A program made the translations under genes and the position numbers. Shown here piece after piece: positions 34,868-44,300 of a stretch of 64,000 nt of DNA. Within the stretch, counting starts at the first letter, position 1, and every line of letters starts with the position of its first letter. Below the pieces are notes generated by a model. The model searched no databases and was not told where the DNA came from. It saw only the letters and a program-made list of their open reading frames with translations. Origin of the DNA: Herbaspirillum sp. meg3 (GTDB taxonomy: Bacteria > Pseudomonadota > Gammaproteobacteria > Burkholderiales > Burkholderiaceae_D); NCBI RefSeq assembly GCF_002257565.1, contig NZ_CP022736.1:2046001-2110000 (forward strand). The letters run 5' to 3'.

Positions 34868-35164
34868 TCAGACATCAACAATCACTAGGCAGCCATCGCT
34901 GCCGGGCAGCACGGCGTGGGGTACGCCGGCCTCCGCGATATAGAGTTCACCGGCATGGACGATCACCGTCTGGCTGTTGATTTTCAGCAGCATGCGGCCG
35001 GCGACGACCAGCAGCCCCTCGTTATAGTCATGCACTTCCTCTTCATACGACATCTCGTTCATTCGGAGCACCTTGATGCGTGCCGGGCCGACCTGACCAA
35101 GAACGGTTGACTTCCATGCTTCCGGCAAATCGGCGGCAATATTCGGTAAGTTAAAAAGTGACAT
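34868..35164 (-). CDS. Small cupin-domain protein
   Basis: A 98-residue single-domain cupin. The first motif is degenerate (HDYNEGLLVVAGRMLLKI) and the second is GELYIAEAGVPHAVLPG, with a conserved His. It may bind a metal or a small ligand. It is alone, convergent with metQ, and shares no operon with the cytochrome gene transcribed toward it. Function not assignable. Confidence 0.75.
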   Translation of the reverse strand: MSLFNLPNIAADLPEAWKSTVLGQVGPARIKVLRMNEMSYEEEVHDYNEGLLVVAGRMLLKINSQTVIVHAGELYIAEAGVPHAVLPGSDGCLVIVDV

Positions 35165-35251
35165 GATTTGTTGATCCAGGGATAATCATATGAGGTCGAG
35201 CAGGGCAGGTAATGCCTGAAAAAGGCAATGTCTACCGGCAATCGTTGCAGA

Positions 35252-36454
35252 TTACTGCGTGGTATGGACGAAACCACCTTTGACGAAGCGCACCGGTTCT
35301 GCATCCATCGCTGCGATCAAGCTGTCGAGGCCGCCGGCTGCATTGTCCTTGTTCATCGTCGTGGGTGCCCGGCAGAGGATGTCGGACTCGGACCAGTTGC
35401 CTTTATCGTCAGCCGGCTTACGCGCACGCAGCCAGCCGTCGCGGTCGGTCAGCAGTTGGGTACCGGCGAGCTTATCGACGGCGACGCCGGTGATGATGGA
35501 GAGCGCCTTCCATGCGTCGTCCGAATGCATCAGGCAATCGATGGCCGGTGCGCCTGCATGCGAGGCCGGGAGGGAGACGGCACCGTCGGCGAGAATCACG
35601 CTGCGCAGGCGCGGGTCGTCAAGCGGAAACGACGCCGGCTGTTTTGCCGAGGCCAGTACCAGGCGCACGCGCTGGCCGCGCCATGGGTTCAATAGCCCCG
35701 CTGACGAGGGCGAGGATTTTTCGCAATTGCTTGTGAGTGTCGGCAGAGCGACCGGTTGATCCCATGTGCCGATGTCGCGGATGCTGGTGCCGGCGGCATT
35801 GGCCTTCATGAAATCAATCAGGTCCCAGAGATCGTTGTCGGTGAGCGAGCCTGTGAAGCCAGGCATCGTGGTTGTGCCGCGGTGATCGTGCATGCCGTAG
35901 GCAATCTTCCAGAACAGCTCGCCGTCGGCGCGTCGCCACAGCAGGCCGCTGGCAAGATTGGGTGGTGCGACCGGCGTTGACAGCGCCAGCGGCGTATCGC
36001 CCTTGCCATCGGCGGCATGGCAGCTGGCACAGCGCTGATCGTAGAGTTGTTTGCCGTGGACGATTGCGGCGGCGCTGAAGCCGGAGGGAGAAACGTGAAA
36101 GCTGGTCGGCTCGGCCGGCGCCAGCAGTAACCGGCGATTCGGCCACGAGGTAAACAACACGATGACCACGGAGATCAGCAGCATCGCCAGGCGGCCGCGA
36201 CGCCACAATAAGGCGATGGTGAACGACAGCAAGGCAGCGGCGGACCATCCCAGCGCGCTCAGCAATTGCCGCGCCACGCTGCGATCGATCAGCAGGACTT
36301 CGCCGCTGAGGCGGTGTGAAAACGGCCACGCCGGCTGACCGTGGCTGCTCTGCGCTAATCCCAGCGTCGCCAGCGCATGCAGAAAACTCTCTTGTAGAAC
36401 CTGGATCGCACTCAGCAACAGATTGATCCAGTCGGACAACGAAGAAAAAATCAC
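35252..36454 (-). CDS. Membrane-anchored c-type cytochrome
   Basis: A 400-residue protein. Hydrophobic segments fall at about residues 5-30, 64-84 and 89-103. They are followed by a class I cytochrome c domain (about 128-220) with the heme motif CASCH (142-146) and the likely axial Met197 in TTTMPGF. The last 180 residues include WRGQRVRLVLAS and QLLTDRDGWLRAR, which I do not recognise as a family. The ATG overlaps the stop of the ABC ATPase gene (ATGA, 36451-36454), so it is translationally coupled to a nitrate/sulfonate-type transporter, an odd partnership. A redox enzyme acting on the imported compound is one possibility. Confidence 0.82.
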   Translation of the reverse strand: MIFSSLSDWINLLLSAIQVLQESFLHALATLGLAQSSHGQPAWPFSHRLSGEVLLIDRSVARQLLSALGWSAAALLSFTIALLWRRGRLAMLLISVVIVLFTSWPNRRLLLAPAEPTSFHVSPSGFSAAAIVHGKQLYDQRCASCHAADGKGDTPLALSTPVAPPNLASGLLWRRADGELFWKIAYGMHDHRGTTTMPGFTGSLTDNDLWDLIDFMKANAAGTSIRDIGTWDQPVALPTLTSNCEKSSPSSAGLLNPWRGQRVRLVLASAKQPASFPLDDPRLRSVILADGAVSLPASHAGAPAIDCLMHSDDAWKALSIITGVAVDKLAGTQLLTDRDGWLRARKPADDKGNWSESDILCRAPTTMNKDNAAGGLDSLIAAMDAEPVRFVKGGFVHTTQ

Positions 36455-37269
36455 CAGCTTGCATCCAGTCCCAGATGACGCAGTGCTTCATGCCGCAGTT
36501 CCGCCAGCCGCGGATCGCCGCGATGGCGAGGGTAGGGCAGGTCGACCTTGATTTCGGCACGGATGCGCGCAGGGCGGTCGCTGAAGACGATTACGCGGTT
36601 GGCGAGGAACAGAGCTTCTTCCACATCGTGCGTCACCAACAGCGCGGAAAAACCATTGCGCTGCCACAGCGACACCAGTTCGCTCTGCATTTGCAAGCGC
36701 GTGAGCGAGTCGAGTTTGCCCAGGGGCTCGTCCAGCACCAGCAATTGCGGATCATTGACCAGCGCACGCGCCAGCGCCACGCGTTGTGCCATGCCGCCCG
36801 ATAGTTGATGCGGGAAAGCGTCGGCGAATTCGCTCAGACCGACCAGCGCCAGCGCATCGTCGACGCGCTGGCGTTGTTCCTTCAACAGGCCGCGCGCCTG
36901 CAAGCCAAGTGCAACGTTGTCCCACACCTTGCGCCACGGGTACAAGGTCGGATCCTGGAACACGACAATGCGAGACGGATCGGGACGGGTGATCTTCTCT
37001 GCGTTCTGCAAGACCTGTCCGGTGGTGGCCGGCTCCAGTCCTGCAACCAGACGCAGCAGGGTAGACTTGCCGCAGCCGCTGGGGCCGAGCAGGGCGACGA
37101 ATTCGCCCGGTTCTACCGTCAGAGAAATATCGTCGAGTACCTGCAGCACGCCATTGGGCAATTTGAACCAGTGGCTGACGTATTCGATATCGATGCGCGC
37201 GCCGACTTTGTCTGGCGACGGCTGTTGTTGCTGTGGCTGATGCTTTGATTCCAGCGTTGCGTTTACCAT
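36451..37269 (-). CDS. Nitrate/sulfonate-type ABC transporter ATPase
   Basis: A 272-residue ATPase. Walker A GPSGCGKST, Q-loop VFQDPTLYPW, signature LSGGMAQRVALARA, Walker B LLVLDEPLGKLD and H-loop VTHDVEEA place it with SsuB/NrtD-type subunits. The start codon at 37269 overlaps the permease stop. An N-terminal Gln-rich stretch (HQPQQQQ) precedes the ATPase domain. It forms one operon with the binding protein, permease and downstream cytochrome. Confidence 0.9.
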   Translation of the reverse strand: MVNATLESKHQPQQQQPSPDKVGARIDIEYVSHWFKLPNGVLQVLDDISLTVEPGEFVALLGPSGCGKSTLLRLVAGLEPATTGQVLQNAEKITRPDPSRIVVFQDPTLYPWRKVWDNVALGLQARGLLKEQRQRVDDALALVGLSEFADAFPHQLSGGMAQRVALARALVNDPQLLVLDEPLGKLDSLTRLQMQSELVSLWQRNGFSALLVTHDVEEALFLANRVIVFSDRPARIRAEIKVDLPYPRHRGDPRLAELRHEALRHLGLDASW

Positions 37270-38300
37270 TTGACGGTTCCTTTTTGCCACGACAGCGCGC
37301 GGTCGCGCACCTTGAAGAGCAAGGTGATGAGACTTGAGCACAGAATCGCCATCACGATCAGCGCCGCATACATATTGCTGTAGGCTGCCCAGCCCTGCGC
37401 CCATTGCAGATACCAGCCGAGGCCTGCTTTGACGCCCATCATCTCCGCGGTCACCAGCACTGAAAACGCTGCGCCGAGTCCCATGAACAAACCGACAAAG
37501 ACTTGCGGCAAGGCCGCCGGGATCGCTACCCGCAGAATCAGGAACCACTCCGATGCGCCGAGCGTGCGCGCCACGTCGTAGTAGCTCTTGTTCACCGATG
37601 CTACGCCGGACCAGGTCAGCACGGCCACCGGAAAGGAGGTCGCCAGTGCGATCAGAAACACCGCTGCCGCATAGCTGGACGGCGCAAAGAAGAATGCCAG
37701 CGGCAGCAATGCGGACGCCGGAACAGGGCCGAGGAAACGCAACACCGGATGCACCCAGTAGCCCGCTACGCGCGACCAGCCGATGGTAGCGCCGACCAGA
37801 AAACCGACTAGGCCGCCGGCCGCGAAGCCATGCACCAGCAGACGCAGCGAATAGCCGGTGCTGATGCCGAGACGGCGCCAGTCCTCACTGTAGACTTCGA
37901 TCAGGCTCTGCGGCGGCGCGAAGAAGGGGGTGGGCAAAACACCCAGCTTGGCGGTCAGGATTTCCCAGACGCCCAGCAGCAAGGGCGCCGCGACCAGCCA
38001 TTGTCCTGCGGGACGCAGCAGTTGCGCCACGCGGCCTGCGCGGTCACCTGCCACTGCAAGAACTGCCAGCAGCACGGCAACCGCCACCGCAGCGTAACCG
38101 AACTCATCGGTGAAAGCCCAGTCGCTGAAGCCGACTTCCTTGTTCGGCCAGCGTAGAGTGATCAGGCCCAGCAACAGCCAGGTGGCGGCCGCAAGCAGGC
38201 CAGTGCGCCAGATGCCGACAATGCCGGATGTGCGCACCCCGTCGAACAGGCCAGCCTGATTGGCCCTGAGCAAGACGTCGTTGGTGGTGGAAGTTGTCAT
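37263..38300 (-). CDS. Nitrate/sulfonate-type ABC transporter permease
   Basis: A 345-residue permease, about 80-100 residues longer than a usual SsuC because of two or three extra N-terminal helices (about residues 30-50 and 68-85). The core (about 100-340) has the family coupling segment VARTLGASEWFLILRVAIPAALPQVFVGLFMGLGAAF. It overlaps the ATPase start by 7 bp. Confidence 0.9.
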   Translation of the reverse strand: MTTSTTNDVLLRANQAGLFDGVRTSGIVGIWRTGLLAAATWLLLGLITLRWPNKEVGFSDWAFTDEFGYAAVAVAVLLAVLAVAGDRAGRVAQLLRPAGQWLVAAPLLLGVWEILTAKLGVLPTPFFAPPQSLIEVYSEDWRRLGISTGYSLRLLVHGFAAGGLVGFLVGATIGWSRVAGYWVHPVLRFLGPVPASALLPLAFFFAPSSYAAAVFLIALATSFPVAVLTWSGVASVNKSYYDVARTLGASEWFLILRVAIPAALPQVFVGLFMGLGAAFSVLVTAEMMGVKAGLGWYLQWAQGWAAYSNMYAALIVMAILCSSLITLLFKVRDRALSWQKGTVKW

Positions 38301-38346
38301 GGTGAACTCCGTTTGCGTTGAAGATCAGGTCTGGGCTTGCCGGCGC

Positions 38347-39384
38347 TCAGGCCAATGGATCGAAGGTGACATGATTGGCCAGCTTGACCGGATCGGTTGA
38401 TTTCTTCAGCACGCCGGCAGTGTGGAAATCGCGGGCGAAGAATTCGACTTCATCACGCAAGGGCTTGCCGGTCGGATGGTTGTGATAAGTCAGGCTGGTG
38501 AGCAGGGCGCGCAGATCTTCGACCGGTACCTTAGGTGAATATTTCGAATAGATCTTGGCGGCTTCGTTGGGATTTTCGGCGACGTACTCTGATGCCTGCA
38601 CGATGGAACGCACGACGGCGGCTGCAGCCGGTTTGTCGTTGCGCACCAGATCGCCGCGTGCACCCAGGATGCAGCAGATCTTGTCCTTGTATTCGCCGAT
38701 GGCGCTGTTGCCGATTTCGGCGAAGACGCCCTTGTTGCGTTTCTCGATCAGGAAGATATTCGGATCGCCGTCGGCGATCGCCTGAATCTCACCCTTCTTG
38801 ACGGCGACGTCGAGCAGGTCGGCGGGATAGACGCGCCACTCCACATCTTTCTCAACGTTGAAGCCCTTCTTGGCCAGATGGATGGCGAAGAAATTCTTGG
38901 CCGGGCTGTTCTGATCCGACACGCCGATGACCTTGCCTTTGAGGCTGTTGAGGTCTTTCACGCCGGCCTGATTAGCGCCCACCATGCGCAGGCAACCGCC
39001 ATGCGCCGCGCCGACGATCTTGACGTCGAAGCCTGCTTCCAGCGGCTTGAGCCAGCGGTGGATCAGGCCGACGCCGACGTCCGCCTTGCCGGTCGCCAGC
39101 GCTTCCAGCAGTTGATCGGTGGAGCCGCCCCAATTGAGCAATTCGACATCGAGACCGTTCTTTTCAAAGAAGCCGCGTTCCTGCGCCACCACCACCGGCG
39201 AGAGGCAGAACGAAATGGCGCTCCACGCGAAGGTCAGCTTGCGCGGTGGCGCGGACCATGCATTGCGCGAGGCGAGCGCACCGCCGGCGCCAACCAGTGC
39301 GGCAGCTGCACCGGCACGCAATACGTCGCGGCGCGACCATGAAGAGAGGACATCGGACTCTGATGAAATGCTATTTTTTTTCAT
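38347..39384 (-). CDS. ABC transporter substrate-binding protein with Tat signal
   Basis: A 345-residue NMT1/SsuA-like receptor. The N-terminus carries a twin-arginine signal (SRRDVLRAGAAAALVGAGGALA), so it is probably exported folded through Tat. The mature part shows KLTFAWSAISFCLSPVVVAQERGFFEKNGLDVELLNWGGSTDQLLEALATGKADVGVG. The start at 39384 is chosen because GGGAG lies 10 bp upstream. It is the first gene of the operon ending in the cytochrome c gene. Substrate likely an organosulfur compound, by context. Confidence 0.88.
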   Translation of the reverse strand: MKKNSISSESDVLSSWSRRDVLRAGAAAALVGAGGALASRNAWSAPPRKLTFAWSAISFCLSPVVVAQERGFFEKNGLDVELLNWGGSTDQLLEALATGKADVGVGLIHRWLKPLEAGFDVKIVGAAHGGCLRMVGANQAGVKDLNSLKGKVIGVSDQNSPAKNFFAIHLAKKGFNVEKDVEWRVYPADLLDVAVKKGEIQAIADGDPNIFLIEKRNKGVFAEIGNSAIGEYKDKICCILGARGDLVRNDKPAAAAVVRSIVQASEYVAENPNEAAKIYSKYSPKVPVEDLRALLTSLTYHNHPTGKPLRDEVEFFARDFHTAGVLKKSTDPVKLANHVTFDPLA

Positions 39385-39566
39385 TATTGGTAACTCCCAC
39401 TTGGTTGACTGGAGCGGCAAAATGAGCGCTGCACACGCCTCGGCAATGCAGATGCGCCGCTGACAAAACAAGTAAAGACTAATGACGCCGGGCGGTGTGG
39501 TCAAAGAATAAGAATGCGTTTATTTATGCGCGGAGTGCGTGTTGCCATCAATCGCAGTACGGCAAA

Positions 39567-39576
39567 TATGGATATG
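39567..39576 (+). promoter_or_regulatory. TATGGATATG motif, copy 2 (SBP/osmC divergent region)
   Basis: Exact copy of the 10-mer at 32125-32134, 104 bp before the OsmC start and in the same orientation as that gene; it lies in the divergent promoter region shared with the Tat-exported binding protein. Confidence 0.4.
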
Positions 39577-39679
39577 TAAAAACCTTCGTTGCCGCTGTTC
39601 TGCGGCAGCGGGAGACTATGTGGTGCCGATGCCGGTTGCGTGCATCGAAGCCGCATTTCATCATTCAAAGAAAGAGACC

Positions 39680-40243
39680 ATGACGACACTCAACCACTAT
39701 CTGTCCGAGAAGCGCAGCGCCGTGCTGGCGCGTGAAGCCATCATCAATGCCGGCGATGCCGGACCGGTCGCGCTGGCGGCCAAAGTCAGTGCCGAAGGAC
39801 GCAGCGGCGTGCGCCGTATCCGCATTCGCGATCATCAGGTCATCAGCGACAGCCCGCCGGATTTCGCAGGCTACAACCTGGGGCCGAGTTCTCCCGAGTT
39901 GCAACTGGGCGTGCTTGGTTCCTGCGTGACGCACATCTTCCTGATCCAGGCGGCGCATCAGCAGGTGCCCGTCGATTCGCTCGAAGTGGAAGTGACGGGC
40001 AAGATCGATCCGCGTGGCGGCAAGCCGGGGTATGAGGACATTCCGATTTATCCGCACGACATCGGCTACACGGTCCATTTGGTATCACCGGCGAGTAAAG
40101 AGGCGGTGCAGACATTGTTTGATACGGTGGAAAAGACATGCCCGATTCTCAATCTGCTCAAGAACCCACAGACGATTCGTGCAGAGATTCGACACACTGC
40201 CAGTGTGCCGAACAAGCTTGAAACGGAGCAGGCGATTGCCTGA
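39680..40243 (+). CDS. OsmC-family protein
   Basis: A 187-residue OsmC/Ohr-like protein. LGVLGSCVTHIFLIQAAHQQVPVDSLEVEVTGKIDPRGG matches the central helix carrying the first redox Cys. CPILNLLKNPQTIRAEI carries the second, so a thiol-peroxidase site is possible. The start at 39680 (MTTLNHYL) has an AAAGAGA site; the frame further upstream is not coding. It is transcribed divergently from an organosulfur-type transporter operon, and OsmC proteins are common next to sulfonate or sulfur-starvation genes. Precise substrate unknown. Confidence 0.87.
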   Translation: MTTLNHYLSEKRSAVLAREAIINAGDAGPVALAAKVSAEGRSGVRRIRIRDHQVISDSPPDFAGYNLGPSSPELQLGVLGSCVTHIFLIQAAHQQVPVDSLEVEVTGKIDPRGGKPGYEDIPIYPHDIGYTVHLVSPASKEAVQTLFDTVEKTCPILNLLKNPQTIRAEIRHTASVPNKLETEQAIA

Positions 40244-40421
40244 TCGCTGGTAGCGCAAGACATTTCTTTCGACTGCTTCGTATTGATGTTGTCATCGCAG
40301 TGCGAAGCGATGCAAGAATGCCGGCTGCTCTGACTGGAGAGGCGGAAGAAGATCGCTCAGACGGCTTGCCGTTACGCCGATTGAGCGACGGTAGTAAACT
40401 GGCTGCTCCCGTCTTTCTCCT

Positions 40422-41648
40422 ATGCCAAGAACAATGAAGGATTCAAACACCGCATCCATTTCTGCAAATGCGGACATCTCCGATACATCCGTGCGTCGCC
40501 GTTCGCTGATCGCTGCCTGTAGTGCGCATGCTATCCACGACGGTCTGACCGATCTCATCTACGTGTTGCTGCCGATCTGGCAGGCGCAATTTTCCATCAG
40601 CTACGCGCTCGTCGGGCTGCTGCGAGGATCCTATTCCGGCACCATGGCAGCCTTTCAATTGCTCGCCAGCAGAATGGCAAAACGTTGGGGCAGGGAGCGC
40701 ATGTTGGTGGGCGGTACTGCGTTGGCAGGTCTCGCTTATCTGATCGCCGGCCAGGCAGGAGGCATGGTTGTGCTGATGATTGCACTGGTGCTGGGAGGAT
40801 TAGGGGCCAGTACACAACACCCGCTGGCGTCGTCGCTGGTCACCGATGCGCACCAGGCTGGCGGTGGCGTCAAAGAGGCGCTGTCGTTATACAACTTTGC
40901 AGGCGACATCGGCAAGACGCTGATCCCGGGGCTGGTCGGTTTGTCTCTCGTCATCATGAGCTGGCAGACCAGCGTGACCTTGATAGGATTGCTGGGTCTG
41001 GCGGCGGCCGGTTTGCTATGGTGGTTGATTCCCGTGCGGGACGAACAGGCATTGGCGACAGCAAAAGCAGCAAGGACTTCCATTGGCACCGGTTCGCGCA
41101 GCGGTCTGCGTGCCTTGCTGCTGACCGGTACGCTCGACAGCGCGGTGCGTATGGGTTTTCTGACCTTTCTGCCGTTTTTGCTCAAGAGCAAAGGAGCGGG
41201 CACGGCCGGCATCGGGATGGCGCTATCGCTGCTGTTTGTCGGCGGTGCGTTCGGCAAATTGTTGTGCGGATATCTCGGCGCTCGCATCGGCATGATGAAG
41301 ACGGTCTGGCTCACCGAGTCAGCGACGTCGTTGTTCATCGTCGCGGCAGTGTTTTTGCCGCTGACGGGGGTGATGTTGATGTTGCCGTTGCTGGGACTGG
41401 CCCTCAATGGAACGTCATCCGTTCTTTATGGCGTGGTGCCGGAGCTGGCGGAACCCGGCAAGCATGAACATGCCTTCGCCTTGTTCTATACCGGTACCAT
41501 CGCCGGCGGCGCAGTGGCGCCTATCGTGTTTGGCCGCTTGGGGGACGCTGCAGGGATTCCCTTCGCGCTGATCAGCCTGGCGGTGATCCTGCTGCTCACC
41601 TTGCCGTTGTCGTGGCAGGTGCAGAAAGGCTTGCGCGCCAGCAGCTAA
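40422..41648 (+). CDS. MFS transporter (fosmidomycin-resistance-like)
   Basis: A 408-residue major facilitator with twelve helices. The opening SLIAACSAHAIHDGLTDLIYVLLPIWQAQFSISYALVGLLRG and GGLGASTQHPLASSLVTDA resemble the Fsr/fosmidomycin-resistance branch. No strong ribosome site is seen. It stands between OsmC and a sulfonate-type ABC operon, so it may carry a sulfur-linked compound rather than a drug; sequence alone does not decide. Confidence 0.87.
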   Translation: MPRTMKDSNTASISANADISDTSVRRRSLIAACSAHAIHDGLTDLIYVLLPIWQAQFSISYALVGLLRGSYSGTMAAFQLLASRMAKRWGRERMLVGGTALAGLAYLIAGQAGGMVVLMIALVLGGLGASTQHPLASSLVTDAHQAGGGVKEALSLYNFAGDIGKTLIPGLVGLSLVIMSWQTSVTLIGLLGLAAAGLLWWLIPVRDEQALATAKAARTSIGTGSRSGLRALLLTGTLDSAVRMGFLTFLPFLLKSKGAGTAGIGMALSLLFVGGAFGKLLCGYLGARIGMMKTVWLTESATSLFIVAAVFLPLTGVMLMLPLLGLALNGTSSVLYGVVPELAEPGKHEHAFALFYTGTIAGGAVAPIVFGRLGDAAGIPFALISLAVILLLTLPLSWQVQKGLRASS

Positions 41649-41732
41649 GCGCGCCGACCGCGATCGGAAGGCGGAATAATTTATAATGCGCGACTACCTC
41701 GATGCGCTTTCCTTACCCTTCGAAAGATAAAA

Positions 41733-42740
41733 ATGAAGCGAGTACTTGCCCGGATCCTGCCGGCGTTGACTGCAGTCTTGTTCATGATTCGGCCCGCCAT
41801 GTCAGCCCCGCTTGAAGTCGGCTACATGCCGATCCTTCCCGACGCGCAGTTGTTCATCGCCATGGAGCAGGGGACGTTCCCGAAAGATCTTGGCGCGCCC
41901 AAGCTGGTGCAGTTCCAGAGCGGCCCGGCGATGGTGCAGGCCTTGCTCGCAGGGCAGCTTGACATTGCTTACGTCGGTATAGGCCCGGCATTGGTGGCGC
42001 GCGCCAAGGGCGCGGACATCAAGGTGGTGGCGTCGAATATCGTCGAACAGGTCAGTTTTGTTGCGCTGGGCAATCTGGCGCCGTACTTCGCTTCGGGCGA
42101 TCCTGCCTCGGCATTTACCCGTTTCGCCAAAGACCAGGGGCGTCAGGCGGTGGTTGCCAGTTATCCCAAAGGCGCCGTGCCGGAAGCTGCACTGCAGTAT
42201 TGGCTGCGCAACCGCGTTCGTGCGGACACCTCGCAGCTCAAGCTGATTTATCAGGGAGAGTCGCAGATTCAGGAATCCCTGTTGACCGGCGCCATTGACG
42301 GCGCCGTCATTCTTGAGCCGACGACGACCAATGTGCTGAACAAGTCGCCGAAATCGAAAGTCATCGCGCGCGGATCCGACCTGTTTCCAAAACAGCCGGG
42401 CGCCGTATTACTCGTTCGCGAAAAGCTGTTGCGCGAGCAGCCGGCACTGGTGAAGGCGCTACTGGCGGCGCACATTGCGGCAACGAAGATGCTGGAGAAC
42501 GATCCTGCCAAGGCCGCACCGATGGTGCAAAAATATGTCGGCGGCGGCCGCTTGCCGGTCAAGCTGGTTGAGCAGGCGATCCGTAACTCCAAAGGCCAGT
42601 TTGTCGCTGATCCCAATCTGATCATTCCTGCCACGCTGGCGCTGCAAAAATTCCAGGCCGAAACCGGCACGTTATCCGGGCCGGCGGTGGATGTGCCCAA
42701 GATGTTCAACACCACCTTCTATGACGCCGCAACGCATTGA
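41733..42740 (+). CDS. Sulfonate/nitrate-type ABC transporter substrate-binding protein
   Basis: A 335-residue NMT1/SsuA-like receptor with a signal peptide ending near PAMSA. Family features: VGYMPILPDAQLFIAMEQGTF, SGPAMVQALLAGQLDIAYVGIGPALVARAKGADIKVVASN and IDGAVILEPTTTNVL. First of three co-directional genes coding a complete importer. This is the third such system in the window. I see no desulfonating oxygenase next to it. Confidence 0.88.
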   Translation: MKRVLARILPALTAVLFMIRPAMSAPLEVGYMPILPDAQLFIAMEQGTFPKDLGAPKLVQFQSGPAMVQALLAGQLDIAYVGIGPALVARAKGADIKVVASNIVEQVSFVALGNLAPYFASGDPASAFTRFAKDQGRQAVVASYPKGAVPEAALQYWLRNRVRADTSQLKLIYQGESQIQESLLTGAIDGAVILEPTTTNVLNKSPKSKVIARGSDLFPKQPGAVLLVREKLLREQPALVKALLAAHIAATKMLENDPAKAAPMVQKYVGGGRLPVKLVEQAIRNSKGQFVADPNLIIPATLALQKFQAETGTLSGPAVDVPKMFNTTFYDAATH

Positions 42741-42761
42741 TCTTTATACGGCGACGCGCCA

Positions 42762-43529
42762 ATGCTGACACGATCCTACTCCCTGCCGACGCGCATTGGG
42801 TACGGTATTGCCGGCGTCGTCCTGTTTGTGCTTTTGTGGAAGGCCGTGGGCGTATTCGGCTGGGTCAATCCCGGGATTCTTCCTGATCCTTTCCTGTTGC
42901 CCGAAACCTTTCTCCTTGAATGGCAGAGCGACCGGCTGTTGCCCGCAATCGGCTCAAGTCTGATCCATTACGTCTGGGGGCTTGGTCTGGGCGCGGTATG
43001 CGGCATTCTGGTCGGATTGGCTGCCGCGACGATTCAGCGCTTCGATATGTTGCAGTCTTATGTGTCGCGTATCTTGCGGCCGATTCCACCGCTGGCCTGG
43101 GTGGTGTTTGCGATTGCCTGGTTCAAGGTCAGTCACGCCGGTGCGGCATTCGTGATCGCCATCGGTGTTTTCTGGGTCAACTACTTTGCCACTTACAGTG
43201 CAGTGCGCAACATCGATCCGCGCTTCTACGAGCTGGCACGCAGTTTCGGTCAGGGCGGCTATTGGCGTCGCTCCATCAGCATTACCTTGCCGGCGATTGC
43301 TCCCGGTCTGTTGTCGGGCGTGCGTACCGGCATCGGACAAGCCTGGATGACGCTGATCGCAGCGGAGCTCCTCGGCGTTCCCGGCATGGGGCAGGAGATG
43401 AACGCAGCAGCCGGTGTCGGCGCTTACGATGCCGTGGTGGTGTACATGCTCACCATTTCCGCCGTCTACGCCGCCACCGATCTTTTGTACACGCTGGTCG
43501 AAAGGAGGGTGCTGTCTTGGCGTCCGTAA
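42762..43529 (+). CDS. Sulfonate/nitrate-type ABC transporter permease
   Basis: A 255-residue SsuC-type permease with six helices; the coupling loop is ELARSFGQGGYWRRSISITLPAIAPGLLSGVRTGIGQAW. It begins 21 bp after the binding-protein gene, and its last 13 bases overlap the ATPase gene, whose ribosome site lies inside this gene. Confidence 0.9.
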   Translation: MLTRSYSLPTRIGYGIAGVVLFVLLWKAVGVFGWVNPGILPDPFLLPETFLLEWQSDRLLPAIGSSLIHYVWGLGLGAVCGILVGLAAATIQRFDMLQSYVSRILRPIPPLAWVVFAIAWFKVSHAGAAFVIAIGVFWVNYFATYSAVRNIDPRFYELARSFGQGGYWRRSISITLPAIAPGLLSGVRTGIGQAWMTLIAAELLGVPGMGQEMNAAAGVGAYDAVVVYMLTISAVYAATDLLYTLVERRVLSWRP

Positions 43530-44257
43530 TCGAGTTCGATCGTCTCGCCTATACGCATCCCGGCGCTGCCGCGCCCGTGATTGAAAACCTTTCTCTTGAT
43601 ATCGAAGCGGGGAGTTTTATCGCCGTAGTCGGTGGCTCCGGTGTCGGCAAATCAACATTGTTGCGCACCGCTGCCGGCCTGCTGATGCCAGGCTCCGGCG
43701 AGATGCGTTTCAACCTGCCGCAACGTGCTGGCCGTCGCCGTCGCGCCATCGTTTTTCAGGACAGCCGTTTGTTACCGTGGCGCACTGTCGAGGCAAACAT
43801 TGCCTACGGCCTGGAAACGCTCGGCATTGACAAGGCGCAAAGCGCTGCGCGTGTGGCTGAAGCGTTGCGGCTGACCGGCCTGGAAGAACTGCATGACCGT
43901 TGGCCGCATCAGCTTTCCGGCGGTCAGGCGCAACGTGTCGGTATCGCACGGGCGCTCGCAGTCGAGCCGGACATCTTGCTGATGGACGAGCCCTTCAGCG
44001 CAGTCGATGCACTGACCAGACGCAAGCTGCAAACCGAGTTGATACGCATCTGGGAGACAACCCATACGGCCGTCATGTTTGTCACGCATGATATTGACGA
44101 GGCGGTCTATCTGGCAGACCGGGTGGTGGTGTTGGGCAATCGGCCGGCAACCGTTGTAGAGAATCTGCAAATAGATTTGCCGCGGCCACGGGATCGCAAC
44201 TCGGCGGAGTTTGCGCAGTACGTGACGCATCTGTCGTCCTGGTTAGGTGTGGAATAG
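43517..44257 (+). CDS. Sulfonate/nitrate-type ABC transporter ATPase (TTG start)
   Basis: A 246-residue ATPase: Walker A GGSGVGKST, Q-loop VFQDSRLLPW, signature LSGGQAQRVGIARA, Walker B ILLMDEPFSAVD, H-loop VTHDIDEA. No ATG fits. A TTG at 43517 has a near-perfect ribosome site (AAAGGAGGG, 43501-43509) seven bases upstream and gives MASVIEFDRL, so it is taken as the start. The same frame continues far upstream through the permease gene, but that part is a shadow. Confidence 0.88.
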   Translation: MASVIEFDRLAYTHPGAAAPVIENLSLDIEAGSFIAVVGGSGVGKSTLLRTAAGLLMPGSGEMRFNLPQRAGRRRRAIVFQDSRLLPWRTVEANIAYGLETLGIDKAQSAARVAEALRLTGLEELHDRWPHQLSGGQAQRVGIARALAVEPDILLMDEPFSAVDALTRRKLQTELIRIWETTHTAVMFVTHDIDEAVYLADRVVVLGNRPATVVENLQIDLPRPRDRNSAEFAQYVTHLSSWLGVE

Positions 44258-44300
44258 CGTTTTCTTCACGAACCCTTCTCATCCTTTATCGGTGGCCTCT

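Noticed and set aside
42920..43516. Upstream extension of the third ABC ATPase gene through the permease gene
   Set aside because: The extension is an out-of-frame reading of the permease; a strong ribosome site supports the TTG start at 43517.
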